A stretch of DNA of 64,000 nt, taken from the NCBI GenBank assembly GCA_945920215.1, contig CAMEJM010000001.1, forward strand, positions 62,001 to 126,000, read 5' to 3'. The notes under the pieces are model-generated. The model was not told the origin of the DNA. It made no database searches and saw only the letters and a program-made list of their open reading frames with translations. Source of the DNA: an uncultured bacterium (GTDB taxonomy: Bacteria; Bacillota; Clostridia; Oscillospirales; CAG-272). Position numbers and translations under genes: made by a program. The number at the start of each line of letters is the position of its first letter. Position 1 is the first letter of the stretch. This document shows positions 7,467 through 16,567 of the stretch, piece by piece.

Positions 7467-8373
7467 GGCGCGCACCTCCCAAGAGTCCCACATAAAAGCT
7501 TTCCAGGCTCTCGTCACGCTCAGTAAGCGACAGCACACGGCAATCCACCTCGTGCAATGCCAGTACAAAAGCGCTGACATCGACTACGTCATAAATATCG
7601 GCCGTGTCCTCTCCAACCATGCTATACTCCAATCCCATGGTTTCCAACACCCGCGCAAGCGCCCCCGGATTTGTCACCTGTACACGGGTGCATTTTTTGC
7701 AAAGCGCTTCCAGCTCTTTTGCGCTGATTTCCTTGACGGTCGCTCCCCTGTCCACAAACGCGTAGTGAGTGGCAATGCGGGATAGTTCGTCCAAAATATG
7801 GCTGGAAATCAGCATGGTCACGCCGCGCTCACGGTTCAGGCGCAGCAGCAGCTCCCGTATTTCAATGATTCCTTGCGGGTCAAGACCGTTGACCGGCTCG
7901 TCCAGCACAAGAAAATCCGGGTCGCCGCACAGCGCCACCGCGATGCCGAGGCGCATCTTCATCCCAAGCGAAAAATGCCGCGCGGTTTTTTTCCCGGTGT
8001 CGGCAAGACCAACCAGCGAAAGCAACTCCCGAATGCCCTCAAATGACGGCAGCCCCAGCACACGATACTGCATTTTCAGATTTTCCTCGGCGGTCATTGA
8101 AAGATACAGCGACGGGGTTTCCACCACCGCCCCCATGCGACGGCGGGCGGCAAGGATACCGGCGTCCGTATGCTTTGCGCCGTAAAGCGTATATCCCCCC
8201 GCGCTTGGCGCCTGCAAGCCGCATATGACGCGAATGAGCGTGGTTTTCCCTGCGCCGTTGCGCCCGACCAAGCCGTAAATAGCGCCTTTCGGCACGCTGA
8301 GCGACAAACCGTTTAAGGCGCGGAACCGTCGATAGTCCTTACAAAGCCCATCGACGCGCAAAACTGTTTCCAT
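7459..8373 (-). CDS. ABC transporter ATP-binding protein (BcrA/LanF-like)
   Basis: The 304-residue ATPase has Walker A GRNGAGKTT, signature FSLGMKMRLGIA, Walker B DFLVLDEPVNGLDP and a switch histidine in MLISSHILDEL. The signature FSLGM replaces the usual LSGGQ and is typical of the bacitracin and lantibiotic self-protection subfamily. The C-terminal 80 residues follow the usual accessory region of this group. It starts with an ATG preceded by AAAGGAGG. An 82-base gap separates it from the response regulator gene; no terminator is seen there, so co-transcription is likely. Confidence 0.88.
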   Translation of the reverse strand: METVLRVDGLCKDYRRFRALNGLSLSVPKGAIYGLVGRNGAGKTTLIRVICGLQAPSAGGYTLYGAKHTDAGILAARRRMGAVVETPSLYLSMTAEENLKMQYRVLGLPSFEGIRELLSLVGLADTGKKTARHFSLGMKMRLGIAVALCGDPDFLVLDEPVNGLDPQGIIEIRELLLRLNRERGVTMLISSHILDELSRIATHYAFVDRGATVKEISAKELEALCKKCTRVQVTNPGALARVLETMGLEYSMVGEDTADIYDVVDVSAFVLALHEVDCRVLSLTERDESLESFYVGLLGGARHE

Positions 8374-8455
8374 GAAAAAATACCTCCTTTTCTTTGCTCC
8401 GTCATTCTATCACGCAAACGTTCAGAAAACGGATAAGAAAAGGAGTAAGATTTGG

Positions 8456-9127
8456 TTAAGATTTTGCTTTCAAGAGAAAACCAATGCCCCATACCGCTTC
8501 AATATCCGCGTCGGCTTCCACGTCCGAGAGTTTGCGACGCAGATTGCTGATATGAACCTTGAGCGACCGCTCGGTGCAGTCCGGCGTATCGGCGGCAATC
8601 AGGTCTAAAATATGAGATTTCGGCAACACTCGTCCGACATTTTGAGCCAGCAACTTCAAAATGGCGGCTTCCGTACGCGTCAGGTGCACCTGACGCGCCC
8701 CCGATGAGAGCGACAGCCCCGGAGCGTCCAGTCTCGCGCGTCCCACTGCAAGCTCGTCCCCAACTGCACCTGCCGACGGTCTCAGATGTACGGCAATGCG
8801 CGCCAACAACTCTGCTGTGTCAAACGGCTTTGTAATGTAATCCACCGCTCCGGCAGAGAGCAGTTCCACTTTATTTGTCACATCGGCTTTCGCGCTCACC
8901 ACAATCACCGGCACGGCGCAAAGTTCCGGCAAAACATCCTCGCCCGTCCGCCCCGGAAGCATCAAGTCCAGCAAAATCAAGTCCGGGCGCGAGGCGCGGG
9001 CTGCCAGCACCGCTTCGCTTCCGGAATAGGCGCGGCAAACGCCGTATCCGTTCTTGCGGAGTACCTCCTCCACCATATCTCCGATATGGGGATCATCCTC
9101 CGCAACCAGTATCTTCTTTGTACTCAT
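8456..9127 (-). CDS. OmpR-family response regulator
   Basis: The 223-residue protein has a receiver domain with acidic pair DD (11-12), phospho-acceptor Asp54 in LILLDLMLPG, and Lys in DYITKPFD. It continues with a winged-helix DNA-binding domain ending in HISNLRRKLSD and AVWGIGFLLK. It heads the operon with the ABC ATPase, permease and kinase, and likely activates that transporter when the kinase signals. GGGGGG immediately precedes the ATG and serves as a Shine-Dalgarno. Confidence 0.9.
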   Translation of the reverse strand: MSTKKILVAEDDPHIGDMVEEVLRKNGYGVCRAYSGSEAVLAARASRPDLILLDLMLPGRTGEDVLPELCAVPVIVVSAKADVTNKVELLSAGAVDYITKPFDTAELLARIAVHLRPSAGAVGDELAVGRARLDAPGLSLSSGARQVHLTRTEAAILKLLAQNVGRVLPKSHILDLIAADTPDCTERSLKVHISNLRRKLSDVEADADIEAVWGIGFLLKAKS

Positions 9128-9151
9128 AAGCCCCCCCTTGTTTTCAAGACC

Positions 9152-9180
9152 ATCGTATCATACCGCGCTCAAAAAAGCAA
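9152..9180 (-). promoter_or_regulatory. Promoter of the RR/ABC/HK operon
   Basis: TTGCTT (9175-9180) and TACGAT (9152-9157) on the minus strand are 17 bases apart, about 25 bases upstream of the response regulator ATG. Confidence 0.5.
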
Positions 9181-9267
9181 GCGCCAAAATGAGATGCCGG
9201 AGGGGCGGGACTGCAAAGCCGGGGCGGGTTCGGATATGAGCCGACGTGCGGCGCCGAGAAAAACGGT

Positions 9268-10128
9268 TCAGGCGGCGGCGCGGAGGTAACGCATATACAG
9301 ATAGAAGATGACAAGGACGCCGAGTCCGATCCGATACCAGCCGAACGGCTCAAAGCTGTGGCGGCGGACAAATTCCATCAGGAACCGGATGACGACAAGG
9401 GAGACCAGGAATGAAACCACCATGCCGATCAGGAGAATGCCGAGTTCTTTGCCGCCAAAGGTATTCCCGCGATAGAAATACTGAAGAATATCAAGCGCCG
9501 AAGCGCCGAGCATGACGGGGATCGCCATGAAGAACGAGAATTCAGCCGCCGCGGTACGGGAGACGCGCATCAGGCGCCCGCCGAGAATGGTGGAGCCGGA
9601 GCGGGAGGTACCGGGGATAATGGAAAGTACCTGAAAGCACCCGATGAAAAACGAGTCGCGCAGAGTAAGGTCATCCAGCGTTTCCACGCGGTTTTCCTTG
9701 TTGCGATAAAGGCGCTCCACAACGATAAAGCCGACGCCGTATACAATCAGAGCGCCCGCAATGACGGCGCATTTCACAATGTTGTTCTGATACACGGTTT
9801 CCTTGAGCCAATCGTTGAGCAAAAAACCGACGACCGCAACCGGGATCACGCCGACCAGCACTTTCAGCCAAAGCTTCCAGATGCTCTTCTTTTCCTCCGG
9901 CGCCTTGGATTTGCCGAACGGCCACAACCTCTTCCAGAACAGGACGACGACGGCAAGGATGGAACCGAACTGAATCACGACCATGAACAGGTCTCGGAAC
10001 GCAGGGGAGACATCCAGCGGCAACAAATCCTCAAACAAAAGCATATGCCCGGTACTGGAAACCGGGAGCCATTCCGTGATTCCCTGAATAATGCCGAGTA
10101 CCACGGCTTTCAACCATTCCAAAAACAT
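9268..10128 (-). CDS. uppP: Undecaprenyl-diphosphatase UppP (bacitracin resistance protein BacA)
   Basis: UppP removes phosphate from undecaprenyl diphosphate on the outer membrane face, recycling the lipid carrier for peptidoglycan. The 286-residue protein has the two active-site motifs GITEWLPVSSTGHM near the N-terminus and IIPGTSRSGST in the middle, and about eight membrane helices. Length is normal. The ATG follows the stop codon of the U32 gene directly, and the Shine-Dalgarno GGAGG lies inside the end of that gene, so translation is coupled. Undecaprenyl diphosphate is the bacitracin target, which is notable next to a bacitracin-resistance-type ABC module. Confidence 0.95.
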   Translation of the reverse strand: MFLEWLKAVVLGIIQGITEWLPVSSTGHMLLFEDLLPLDVSPAFRDLFMVVIQFGSILAVVVLFWKRLWPFGKSKAPEEKKSIWKLWLKVLVGVIPVAVVGFLLNDWLKETVYQNNIVKCAVIAGALIVYGVGFIVVERLYRNKENRVETLDDLTLRDSFFIGCFQVLSIIPGTSRSGSTILGGRLMRVSRTAAAEFSFFMAIPVMLGASALDILQYFYRGNTFGGKELGILLIGMVVSFLVSLVVIRFLMEFVRRHSFEPFGWYRIGLGVLVIFYLYMRYLRAAA

Positions 10129-11364
10129 TTATTTTCCTCCTCTTAATATATCGCCCTCACGCGTGGGAAACGGCAACGGGATATAGAATTTCATACCCGG
10201 ATGCGGCGCGGACGGAATCTCACTGTGCGTTTCATCAAAGAGACGGGTACAAACAAAACTTCTTCCTGTCCTGCCCGGGGTCAGGAGCTCCACGGGGTCC
10301 CCCTGCGAGAGTTTATTCCGCTGTATACACAGCGCCTCGCCCGTCGACTCATCATACGCAAGCACGGTTGCCAGATATGCCTTTTCCCGCAGATAACCGG
10401 GGGTGGTACAGGTGCGGGCTTCCCGGCGGGAATCCGCAAAATAATACCCCGTGGCATACTCGCGATGAGACACGCTCTCCAGCTCCCGCAGCCATGCGGG
10501 GTCGGGCGTTGTCACGCCCCGTGCATAGGCGTCGATCGCCATACGGTACGCATTGGTCACGACTGCCGTGTAATATGCGCTCTTCATGCGCCCTTCTATT
10601 TTAAAGGAGGTAATCCCCGCCTCGATCAAAGCGGGAATATGCTCGATCATGCACATATCCTTACTGGACATGATGAACGTCTCTCCCCCCTCCTCCACAA
10701 TCGGCAGAGGCGTATCGGGGCGCTTTTCCTCCACTATTTCATACATAGCGGCGGGACGGATGGAATAATTCCAACGGCAGGGCTGGGCACAGGCGCCGTG
10801 GTTCGCGTCGCGGTCGCAGAGAAAATTGGAGAGCAGGCATCTGCCGCTGTACGAGATACACATAGAACCGTGAATAAAGCACTCCAGTTCAATTTCGCGC
10901 GGCAGGTGGCGCCTTATTTCACATATTTCCCGCAGGGTCAACTCCCGCGACAGCACCACGCGCTTCGCGCCGAGGTTCGCCCATGCGCGGCAGGCGGCGG
11001 CGGAAACGCTGTTCGCCTGCGTGGAAATGTGCAAGTCGCACGCGGGCAGAATCTCACGTGCGAGGGCAAGCACCCCGATGTCGGCGACGATCAGGGCGTC
11101 CGGGGCGACGTCGCGGAGCTGCTCCAGATAACGGCGCAACGCGGGATACTCCGCCTCGCGCGGCATGATATTGACCGTCACATACACCTTGACATTGCGC
11201 GCGTGCGCATAAGAGACCGCTTCGCGCATTTCGTCCAATGTAAAATTGTCCGCCGCGGCGCGCATACCGAAGGCCTGCCCGGCAAGGTACACGGCGTCCG
11301 CGCCGTAATGAATGGCGGCAACCAGTTTTTCGGGGTTGCCGGCGGGCGATAAGAGTTCCGGCAT
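10129..11364 (-). CDS. Peptidase U32 family protein (TrhP-like tRNA hydroxylation factor)
   Basis: The 411-residue protein starts with MPELLSPAGNPEKLVAAIHY and carries the U32 signature CFIHGSMCISYSGRCLLSNF with further cysteines in GACAQPCRWNYS. Members of this family (TrhP, RlhA) are Fe-S linked factors for hydroxylation of tRNA uridine 34 or rRNA and not true proteases. Which RNA is modified cannot be told from sequence. The open frame extends upstream, but the ATG at 11364 has AAAGGAG 5 bases away and matches the family start. It lies between an FkbM methyltransferase and uppP in one direction. Confidence 0.88.
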   Translation of the reverse strand: MPELLSPAGNPEKLVAAIHYGADAVYLAGQAFGMRAAADNFTLDEMREAVSYAHARNVKVYVTVNIMPREAEYPALRRYLEQLRDVAPDALIVADIGVLALAREILPACDLHISTQANSVSAAACRAWANLGAKRVVLSRELTLREICEIRRHLPREIELECFIHGSMCISYSGRCLLSNFLCDRDANHGACAQPCRWNYSIRPAAMYEIVEEKRPDTPLPIVEEGGETFIMSSKDMCMIEHIPALIEAGITSFKIEGRMKSAYYTAVVTNAYRMAIDAYARGVTTPDPAWLRELESVSHREYATGYYFADSRREARTCTTPGYLREKAYLATVLAYDESTGEALCIQRNKLSQGDPVELLTPGRTGRSFVCTRLFDETHSEIPSAPHPGMKFYIPLPFPTREGDILRGGK

Positions 11365-11439
11365 GAGGCTCCTTTCTGTCTTAAGACGGCTCGCACGGCT
11401 GAAAAGTGCCGCGCGGCGACAAAGTTTTCGGTCAATCAA

Positions 11440-12570
11440 TCATTTTATTCTGGGTTCAGTGCTGCGCGACAGGCAAATCAGATTCAGCTCCCACGCGGGC
11501 ACGCACAGCGGGCGGCGCAGATACAAGGAATAATCCGGGAACATACGCGCAAAGAGCGCCGGCAACGCAAATAAATCTTCGCTTCTGTGGTAAACAGACA
11601 GCAGAACTTTCGGCTTTGCCCTCGCAATCGTCAGAGCGGTGCCCAAAAGAGCCGGTTCCTCCGCGCCCTCCACATCATATTTGATATAATCGGGCGTCAT
11701 GTCGACGCAGAGGCTGTCGGGCGTGACAAGCGGCACGGTTTCCGGGCGCGCTTCATGGGAAGCGCCGACCAGCGTGGTGTTGCGGTTTCCGGAGGCGGCA
11801 AGACACCCGACTCCGTTTTCGCTCCAGACTGCCGCCTGCACGGCGCGGAGCCTGCATTTCCCGGCTCCTCTTTCATTGTTTACGGTACCGATATACTTCT
11901 CCAATTTACGATAAGTACGCCTGTCAGGCTCCACGCACAGCACATCGGTGAGCGGGGCGCCCTGCTCCAATAGTTCCCGGAGGGTATCCCCCGAATAGGC
12001 GCCGAAATCCGCGTAGGAGCAGATCTTTTGCGGCTCCAAAAGCGCCGCGGTTTCCTCGGGCGCGGTAAACGCGTCCCGCAGAATAAGGATATCACCTGTG
12101 AGCTTATATTGCAAGACCGCGGCGAAAAGCGACCGCGAGGTTTCATCGGAGAGCATATCGTACACACGCCGCAACTCCGGGTAATGCGCTTCATAGAACG
12201 CGGCGTCAAACCATGTCTCGCCGCACACCGGCAGATCCGGCATGAGGAGCGTATATTGCTCCGCCCTCTGCCACAGCTGCTCCAGCACCTCCGGGCGCGA
12301 CGTGGCAAACGCGAGAAGCAGCACGAAATCCGGATATTTTTCCTTGACGGCGGCAAAACTCAACACGGTTTTCCCGTGAAAGGACTGCCCCCGCACAAAC
12401 CCGTCGGACGCCGTATAGTCCGCCACCGAAAGCCCCAATTCCGAAAGGCGCGCCGTTAATTTATCGGCGCCGTTGCCCATGCCCCAAACCACAAGTGGGC
12501 GTTTCTCCGCTTTCAGCTTCTGCCAGACGTCAGTCGGCGCCGGGCAGGCGGGCATGGTATATCGTTTCAT
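11440..12570 (-). CDS. FkbM-family SAM-dependent methyltransferase
   Basis: The 376-residue protein has a SAM-binding segment SYADFGAYSGDTLREL, an acidic ribose-binding strand LCVEPDRRTY and the FkbM-type YIKYDVEGAEEPALLG. An N-terminal part (residues about 25-100) contains VVWGMGNGADKLTARL, similar to a small nucleotide-binding module seen at the front of some FkbM proteins in sugar or polysaccharide clusters. The substrate is unknown. The open frame runs far into the antisense of the HIT gene, so the ATG at 12570 with GGGGAGG 6 bases upstream is the real start. Its promoter region is shared divergently with the HIT gene. Confidence 0.78.
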   Translation of the reverse strand: MKRYTMPACPAPTDVWQKLKAEKRPLVVWGMGNGADKLTARLSELGLSVADYTASDGFVRGQSFHGKTVLSFAAVKEKYPDFVLLLAFATSRPEVLEQLWQRAEQYTLLMPDLPVCGETWFDAAFYEAHYPELRRVYDMLSDETSRSLFAAVLQYKLTGDILILRDAFTAPEETAALLEPQKICSYADFGAYSGDTLRELLEQGAPLTDVLCVEPDRRTYRKLEKYIGTVNNERGAGKCRLRAVQAAVWSENGVGCLAASGNRNTTLVGASHEARPETVPLVTPDSLCVDMTPDYIKYDVEGAEEPALLGTALTIARAKPKVLLSVYHRSEDLFALPALFARMFPDYSLYLRRPLCVPAWELNLICLSRSTEPRIK

Positions 12571-12588
12571 TTTTTGCCTCCCCAACGG

Positions 12589-12617
12589 TTGCGAAAAACG
12601 CGCCGTTGTGCTATACT
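12589..12617 (+). promoter_or_regulatory. Promoter of the HIT gene
   Basis: TTGCGA (12589-12594), 17-base spacer, TATACT (12612-12617). Confidence 0.65.
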
Positions 12618-12651
12618 GGATTCGTTCCGATAAAAAGCGAGGTGTATTCAA

Positions 12652-12990
12652 ATGGATTGTTTGTTCTGTTCTATTTCCCGCGGGGAAATTCCGTCCGCAA
12701 AGGTGTATGAGGACGATACCGTTTGCGCGTTCCGCGACATTGCGCCGCAGGCGCCCGTGCATATTTTGGTGATCCCCAAGCAGCATATCGCCTCTCTTGA
12801 CGAGGTGACCGCCGCGAACAGCGCCGTGACGGCGCACATTTTGGAGGTCATTCCGCAGATTGCAAAAGCGGAGGGGCTGACACGCGGCTACCGCGTCATC
12901 ACCAACGTCGGCGAGGACGCCTGCCAAAGCGTGCATCATATGCACTTCCACATTCTCGGCGGCAAAAAGCTGCCGGAGCAGATGTCATAA
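12652..12990 (+). CDS. HIT family nucleotide-binding protein (HinT-like)
   Basis: The 112-residue protein is the size of HinT-type purine nucleoside phosphoramidases. It has an N-terminal CLFCSISRGEIPS zinc-site-like pair, the strand VHILVIPKQHI, and the histidine triad HHMHFHILGG near the C-terminus. It probably hydrolyses AMP-linked phosphoramidates. The gene stands alone between a divergent methyltransferase gene and the convergent rplS gene, with its own promoter and terminator. GAGGTG lies 9 bases before the ATG. Confidence 0.92.
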   Translation: MDCLFCSISRGEIPSAKVYEDDTVCAFRDIAPQAPVHILVIPKQHIASLDEVTAANSAVTAHILEVIPQIAKAEGLTRGYRVITNVGEDACQSVHHMHFHILGGKKLPEQMS

Positions 12991-13007
12991 CGACGTCCCC
13001 GTGAAAG

Positions 13008-13032
13008 GCGCGCCTGACAAGGCGCGCTTTTC
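13008..13032 (+). terminator. Terminator of the HIT gene
   Basis: GCGCGCC-TGACAA-GGCGCGC (13008-13027) followed by TTTTCTG. Confidence 0.75.
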
Positions 13033-13056
13033 TGCTTTCGCGCCGCACAGAAAAGC

Positions 13057-13088
13057 AAAGCAGCCGCTGACAAACAGCGGCTGCTTTC
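13057..13088 (-). terminator. Terminator of rplS
   Basis: GCAGCCGCTG and CAGCGGCTGC pair around an ACAAA loop. On the minus strand the stem is followed by TTTGCTTTT. It lies just after the rplS stop at 13101. Confidence 0.75.
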
Positions 13089-13100
13089 ATGAGGCAACGA

Positions 13101-13442
13101 TTAAATCTTTTCTTTAACCTTGGCTGCCTTACCGACTCTGTCACGCAGATAGTACAGCTTTGCACGACGGGCAACGCCGCGGCGAATGACTTCTACTTTC
13201 TCTACATTGGGAGAGTGGATGGGGAAGGTTTTTTCCACACCGCAACCGTAAGACACGCGTCTGACGGTAAAGGTTTCGGAAATGCCGCCGCCGTGCTTTG
13301 CAATCACGGTACCCTCGTACATCTGGGTTCTGGTCTTGGCGCCTTCCTTGATTCGGTTGTGTACTCTGACACTGTCACCGATGTTGAACTCAGGGACGTT
13401 TTCCTTGAGTTGCTCGTTCACAAAAGCCTGGATCTTGTCCAT
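13101..13442 (-). CDS. rplS: 50S ribosomal protein L19
   Basis: L19 sits at the 30S-50S interface. The 113-residue product has the conserved [15 protein letters not shown], the [20 protein letters not shown] segment and the basic C-terminal [22 protein letters not shown]. Length and start are normal; AGGAGG lies about 10 bases before the ATG. It is monocistronic here and not in the usual rpsP-rimM-trmD-rplS operon. rbgA and rnhB, its usual neighbours, are present 2-3 kb away on the other strand. Confidence 0.97.
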   Translation of the reverse strand: MDKIQAFVNEQLKENVPEFNIGDSVRVHNRIKEGAKTRTQMYEGTVIAKHGGGISETFTVRRVSYGCGVEKTFPIHSPNVEKVEVIRRGVARRAKLYYLRDRVGKAAKVKEKI

Positions 13443-13558
13443 TGTTAGGCCCTCCTTATTCTATCGAACATTCATACCGAGCTATCGCAGAGGACTGTTC
13501 TACTCGCTGCGTTTTGGCACAGCTTCATTATTATACATGGAGTTTCACTAAAATGCAA
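13443..13558 (-). promoter_or_regulatory. rplS promoter and possible L19 autoregulatory leader
   Basis: TTGCAT (13553-13558) and TATAAT (13530-13535) lie 17 bases apart on the minus strand. The leader is about 85 bases. It carries short complementary segments (around CGCAGCGAG and CTCTGCG). L19 leaders that bind excess L19 are known in Firmicutes; assignment here is tentative. Confidence 0.5.
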
Positions 13559-13603
13559 TAGTTTTTTTCAAAAAAGTTTGCTTTATTTTGCGTGAAATAA
13601 CCG

Positions 13604-13636
13604 TTGTATTTTTCGTTTTTTATGTTACAATATAAT
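13604..13636 (+). promoter_or_regulatory. Promoter of apgM
   Basis: TTGTAT (13604-13609), 16-base spacer and TACAAT (13626-13631), directly followed by a second TATAAT (13631-13636). Confidence 0.5.
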
Positions 13637-13688
13637 ATAGTTTGTTTTTAAGAATCCTATTTTTCATTTTCGGACGGACCTCAGCATT

Positions 13689-14897
13689 ATGAAAGAACTT
13701 GTAATCGTATATGACGGCATGGCGGACCGCAAAATTTCCGCCCTCGGCAACAAAACCCCGATGCAGGCGGCAAAGAAGCCCACGATGGACGCCCTTGCCC
13801 GCACCGCCATGGTCGGCACGGTCTCCAACGTGCCGCAGGGAATGGTACCGGAGAGCGACACCGCCAATCTGGCAATTCTCTCCTATGACCCAAAGACCTA
13901 TTCCAAAGGGCGCTCCCCGTTGGAAGCCGTCTCCATGGGATTGGAAATGCAGCCGGACGAAACCGCATACCGTTGCAACGTGGTCACCCTCTCCGACGAG
14001 GGGGACTATGACGACAAGATCATTCTCGACCACTCCGCCGGCGAAATCAGCACCGCCGAAGCGGACGAGCTGATCAAAGCCCTTGAAAAAGCGTTCGGCA
14101 ATGAAAGCCGCCATTTCTACACCGGCGTAAGTTACCGCCACTGCCTTTTGTGGAAGAACAGCTCCGATACATACCCTTTCAACCGCCCGCACGATATTTT
14201 GGGGCGCCGCATCGGGGACTATCTGCCCGACAAGCAGGAGGGTAAGGCGTTTTACGACCTGATGCGCGCCAGCTATGACGTGCTGAAGGATCACCCCGTG
14301 AATATCGCGCGCCGCAAGGCGGGCAAGAACGTTGCCAACTCCATATGGCTGTGGAGCCCCGGCAAGAAACCCGCCCTCCCCTCTTTCCGCGACAAATGGG
14401 GGCTGGACGCCGCGGTGATTTCCGCGGTGGATCTGATCAAAGGCATTGCCCTGTGCGCGGGTATGGAATCCATTGACGTGGAGGGGGCGACAGGCAACCT
14501 GCACACCAACTACCGCGGGAAAGCGGACGCCGCCATTGACGCTTTCAAGCGCGGCAAGGATTTGGTTTACATCCATGTGGAGGCACCGGACGAATGCGGT
14601 CACCAGGGAGACGCCGCGGGGAAAACGAAATCCATCGAGTGCATCGACGAGATGATTCTGACCCCCGTGCTCGGCTATCTGCGCGCCTGCGGAGAGCCGT
14701 TCCGCATTCTCACCCTGCCCGACCACCCGACCCCGATCGAAATCCGCACGCACAGCATCGACCCCGTGCCGTTCATGATTTACGACAGCCAAAAAACCTA
14801 CGACGGCGTGGAAACGCTGGACGAGGATACCGCCGCCGCAAAGCGGAATTACCTGCCGGACGGCACCGCCCTGATGACCCTGCTCATCCGCGACTGA
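13689..14897 (+). CDS. apgM: Cofactor-independent phosphoglycerate mutase, archaeal-type
   Basis: The enzyme interconverts 3- and 2-phosphoglycerate. The 402-residue protein begins MKELVIVYDGMADR with metal-binding Asp9, has the catalytic serine in VPESDTANLAI, and the metal-binding YIHVEAPDECGHQGD and ILTLPDHPTPIEIRTHS segments. This places it in the alkaline-phosphatase superfamily ApgM branch (about 400 residues), distinct from GpmI (about 510) and dPGM. ApgM also resembles phosphonopyruvate decarboxylase-related proteins and homoserine-kinase-like proteins; with thrC in the same region the latter activity (alternative ThrB) is a possible second reading. A good Shine-Dalgarno is lacking (GGACGGACC 8 bases away). 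Confidence 0.85.
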   Translation: MKELVIVYDGMADRKISALGNKTPMQAAKKPTMDALARTAMVGTVSNVPQGMVPESDTANLAILSYDPKTYSKGRSPLEAVSMGLEMQPDETAYRCNVVTLSDEGDYDDKIILDHSAGEISTAEADELIKALEKAFGNESRHFYTGVSYRHCLLWKNSSDTYPFNRPHDILGRRIGDYLPDKQEGKAFYDLMRASYDVLKDHPVNIARRKAGKNVANSIWLWSPGKKPALPSFRDKWGLDAAVISAVDLIKGIALCAGMESIDVEGATGNLHTNYRGKADAAIDAFKRGKDLVYIHVEAPDECGHQGDAAGKTKSIECIDEMILTPVLGYLRACGEPFRILTLPDHPTPIEIRTHSIDPVPFMIYDSQKTYDGVETLDEDTAAAKRNYLPDGTALMTLLIRD

Positions 14898-14945
14898 CAG
14901 ACTGCCGCGTACCTCCGCCCCCATCAAGCCAAGAAAGGAGCCGCC

Positions 14946-15680
14946 ATGTCCGAACAAGACAACGTATATGACCCCGCTGCCGCTACCGGCGCCGAAGAAA
15001 ACCAAGCGGACGCCGAAATAAACGACGTCGGAGAAACCCTATCCGACATGGACCGTGACAGCGGCGCGACGGCGGACGGCGCACAGGCGCCCGCCCCCGA
15101 AAAGTCAATCGTCCACACGGTGTTCGACTATGTGGAGCTGTTTGCCCTGACCGCTTTTTTCATTCTGCTGGCGACCCTGTTTCTGTTCCGCCCCGCAATT
15201 GTGGACGGCGCCTCGATGGACCAAACCCTCGCCAACGGGCAGTACCTTCTGATCTCCGACCTGTTCTATGAGCCGAAAGCGGGAGACATTGTGGTGTTTG
15301 ACCGCAAGAGCACTTCTTCCGAATATAAAACCCTCGTGAAGCGCGTGATCGCCACCGAGGGACAGACCGTGGTCATCCGCGAAAGCGGCGTATGGGTAGA
15401 CGGGGTAAAACTGGATGAAGCATATGCGTATCTGAAAGGCTCTCCTTACGGAAACAACGACTATCTCAACCCGTTTCTCAACAGCGGCGGAAGCTACTGC
15501 GAAGAGGACGGAGAACCATGTTATACCTACTCCGTCGGTGATGGCGAGATTTTCGTCATGGGCGACAATCGCTTCAACTCCACCGACAGCCGTACTTTCG
15601 GCGCCGTTTCCAAAGACGCCGTTCTCGGGCACGCGATTCTGCGGATCACGCCTTTTTCAAAGTTCGGAGGAGTAAAATGA
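14946..15680 (+). CDS. lepB: Signal peptidase I
   Basis: The enzyme cleaves signal peptides of exported proteins. The 244-residue protein has a 55-residue acidic cytosolic N-terminus, one membrane helix (VELFALTAFFILLATLFLF), the catalytic serine in DGASMDQTLANG (Ser90) and lysine in TLVKRVIATEGQ. It ends with the conserved MGDNRFNSTDSRTFG box. An insert with two cysteines (GGSYCEEDGEPCYTYS) just before that box could form a disulfide. It opens a tightly packed plus-strand operon: its stop overlaps the rbgA start by 4 bases. AAAGGAG lies 7 bases before the ATG. Confidence 0.93.
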   Translation: MSEQDNVYDPAAATGAEENQADAEINDVGETLSDMDRDSGATADGAQAPAPEKSIVHTVFDYVELFALTAFFILLATLFLFRPAIVDGASMDQTLANGQYLLISDLFYEPKAGDIVVFDRKSTSSEYKTLVKRVIATEGQTVVIRESGVWVDGVKLDEAYAYLKGSPYGNNDYLNPFLNSGGSYCEEDGEPCYTYSVGDGEIFVMGDNRFNSTDSRTFGAVSKDAVLGHAILRITPFSKFGGVK

Positions 15681-16567
15681 TACAGGCTAATCCGATACAG
15701 TGGTTCCCCGGGCATATGGCGAAGACCCGCCGCATGATTGCGGAATCCCTGCCCGACGTGGATGTGGTACTGGAGCTTTTGGACGCCCGTATCCCGCACA
15801 GCTCCAAAAACCCCGAAATCAAAAAGTTGCTCGGCGCCAAGCCGACCGTGACCGTTCTCAACAAAGCCTCGCTCGCCGACCGACAGACTTCCCTTGCGTG
15901 GCGCGACTTCTACAAACAGCACGTCAACGCCTGCGTGATCCTTGACAGTATCACGGGCGAAGGGCTCGGCGACCTGCGCGCCGCGGTCAACGCCGTGCTT
16001 GCCGACAAAATTGCGCGTTACCGCGAAAAAGGCATGGAAAACCGCCGCCTGAAAGCCATGATCGTCGGGATCCCCAACGTGGGGAAATCCTCGCTGATCA
16101 ACCGTCTTGCGGGCGGAAAGCACGCCAAGGTGGAGGACCGCCCGGGTGTGACCGTCAACCGCCAATGGGTATCGACCGACATCGGTCTTTCCTTGCTCGA
16201 TATGCCCGGCGTGCTGTGGCCGAAATTCGATGAAAAAGAGGTGGGCGAAAACCTCGCCGTCACCGGCGCTATCCGCGACAGGATCCTGGACGTGGAGGAA
16301 ATCGCCATGATCCTCTGCACCCGTCTGATGAAGGTCGCCCCCGATCTGTTTACGGAACGCTACCGTCTGGATAGGGACGAAGCGGCGGACCTCGACGGCT
16401 ACGACCTGTTGGAGTCCGTCGGGCGCAAGCGCGGCTTTCTTGTCAGCGGCGGCGAAGTGAACCTGCGCCGCACGGCGGAAATGCTGCTGGACGAGTTCCG
16501 CGGCGCGAAAATCGGACGCATTTCTCTGGAAACGCCTCCTCGGAGAAAGGAGGACTCCCATGCCTGA
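15677..16567 (+). CDS. rbgA: Ribosome biogenesis GTPase YlqF/RbgA
   Basis: RbgA is needed for late 50S assembly. The 296-residue protein shows the circularly permuted GTPase order: G4 TVLNKASLADR first, then G1 GIPNVGKSSLINRL and G3 LLDMPGVLWP. The N-terminus IQWFPGHMAKTRRMI is diagnostic of YlqF. Its start overlaps the signal peptidase stop (ATGA) and its end overlaps rnhB by 8 bases. The order sip-rbgA-rnhB-yraN is common in Firmicutes. Confidence 0.95.
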   Translation: MIQANPIQWFPGHMAKTRRMIAESLPDVDVVLELLDARIPHSSKNPEIKKLLGAKPTVTVLNKASLADRQTSLAWRDFYKQHVNACVILDSITGEGLGDLRAAVNAVLADKIARYREKGMENRRLKAMIVGIPNVGKSSLINRLAGGKHAKVEDRPGVTVNRQWVSTDIGLSLLDMPGVLWPKFDEKEVGENLAVTGAIRDRILDVEEIAMILCTRLMKVAPDLFTERYRLDRDEAADLDGYDLLESVGRKRGFLVSGGEVNLRRTAEMLLDEFRGAKIGRISLETPPRRKEDSHA

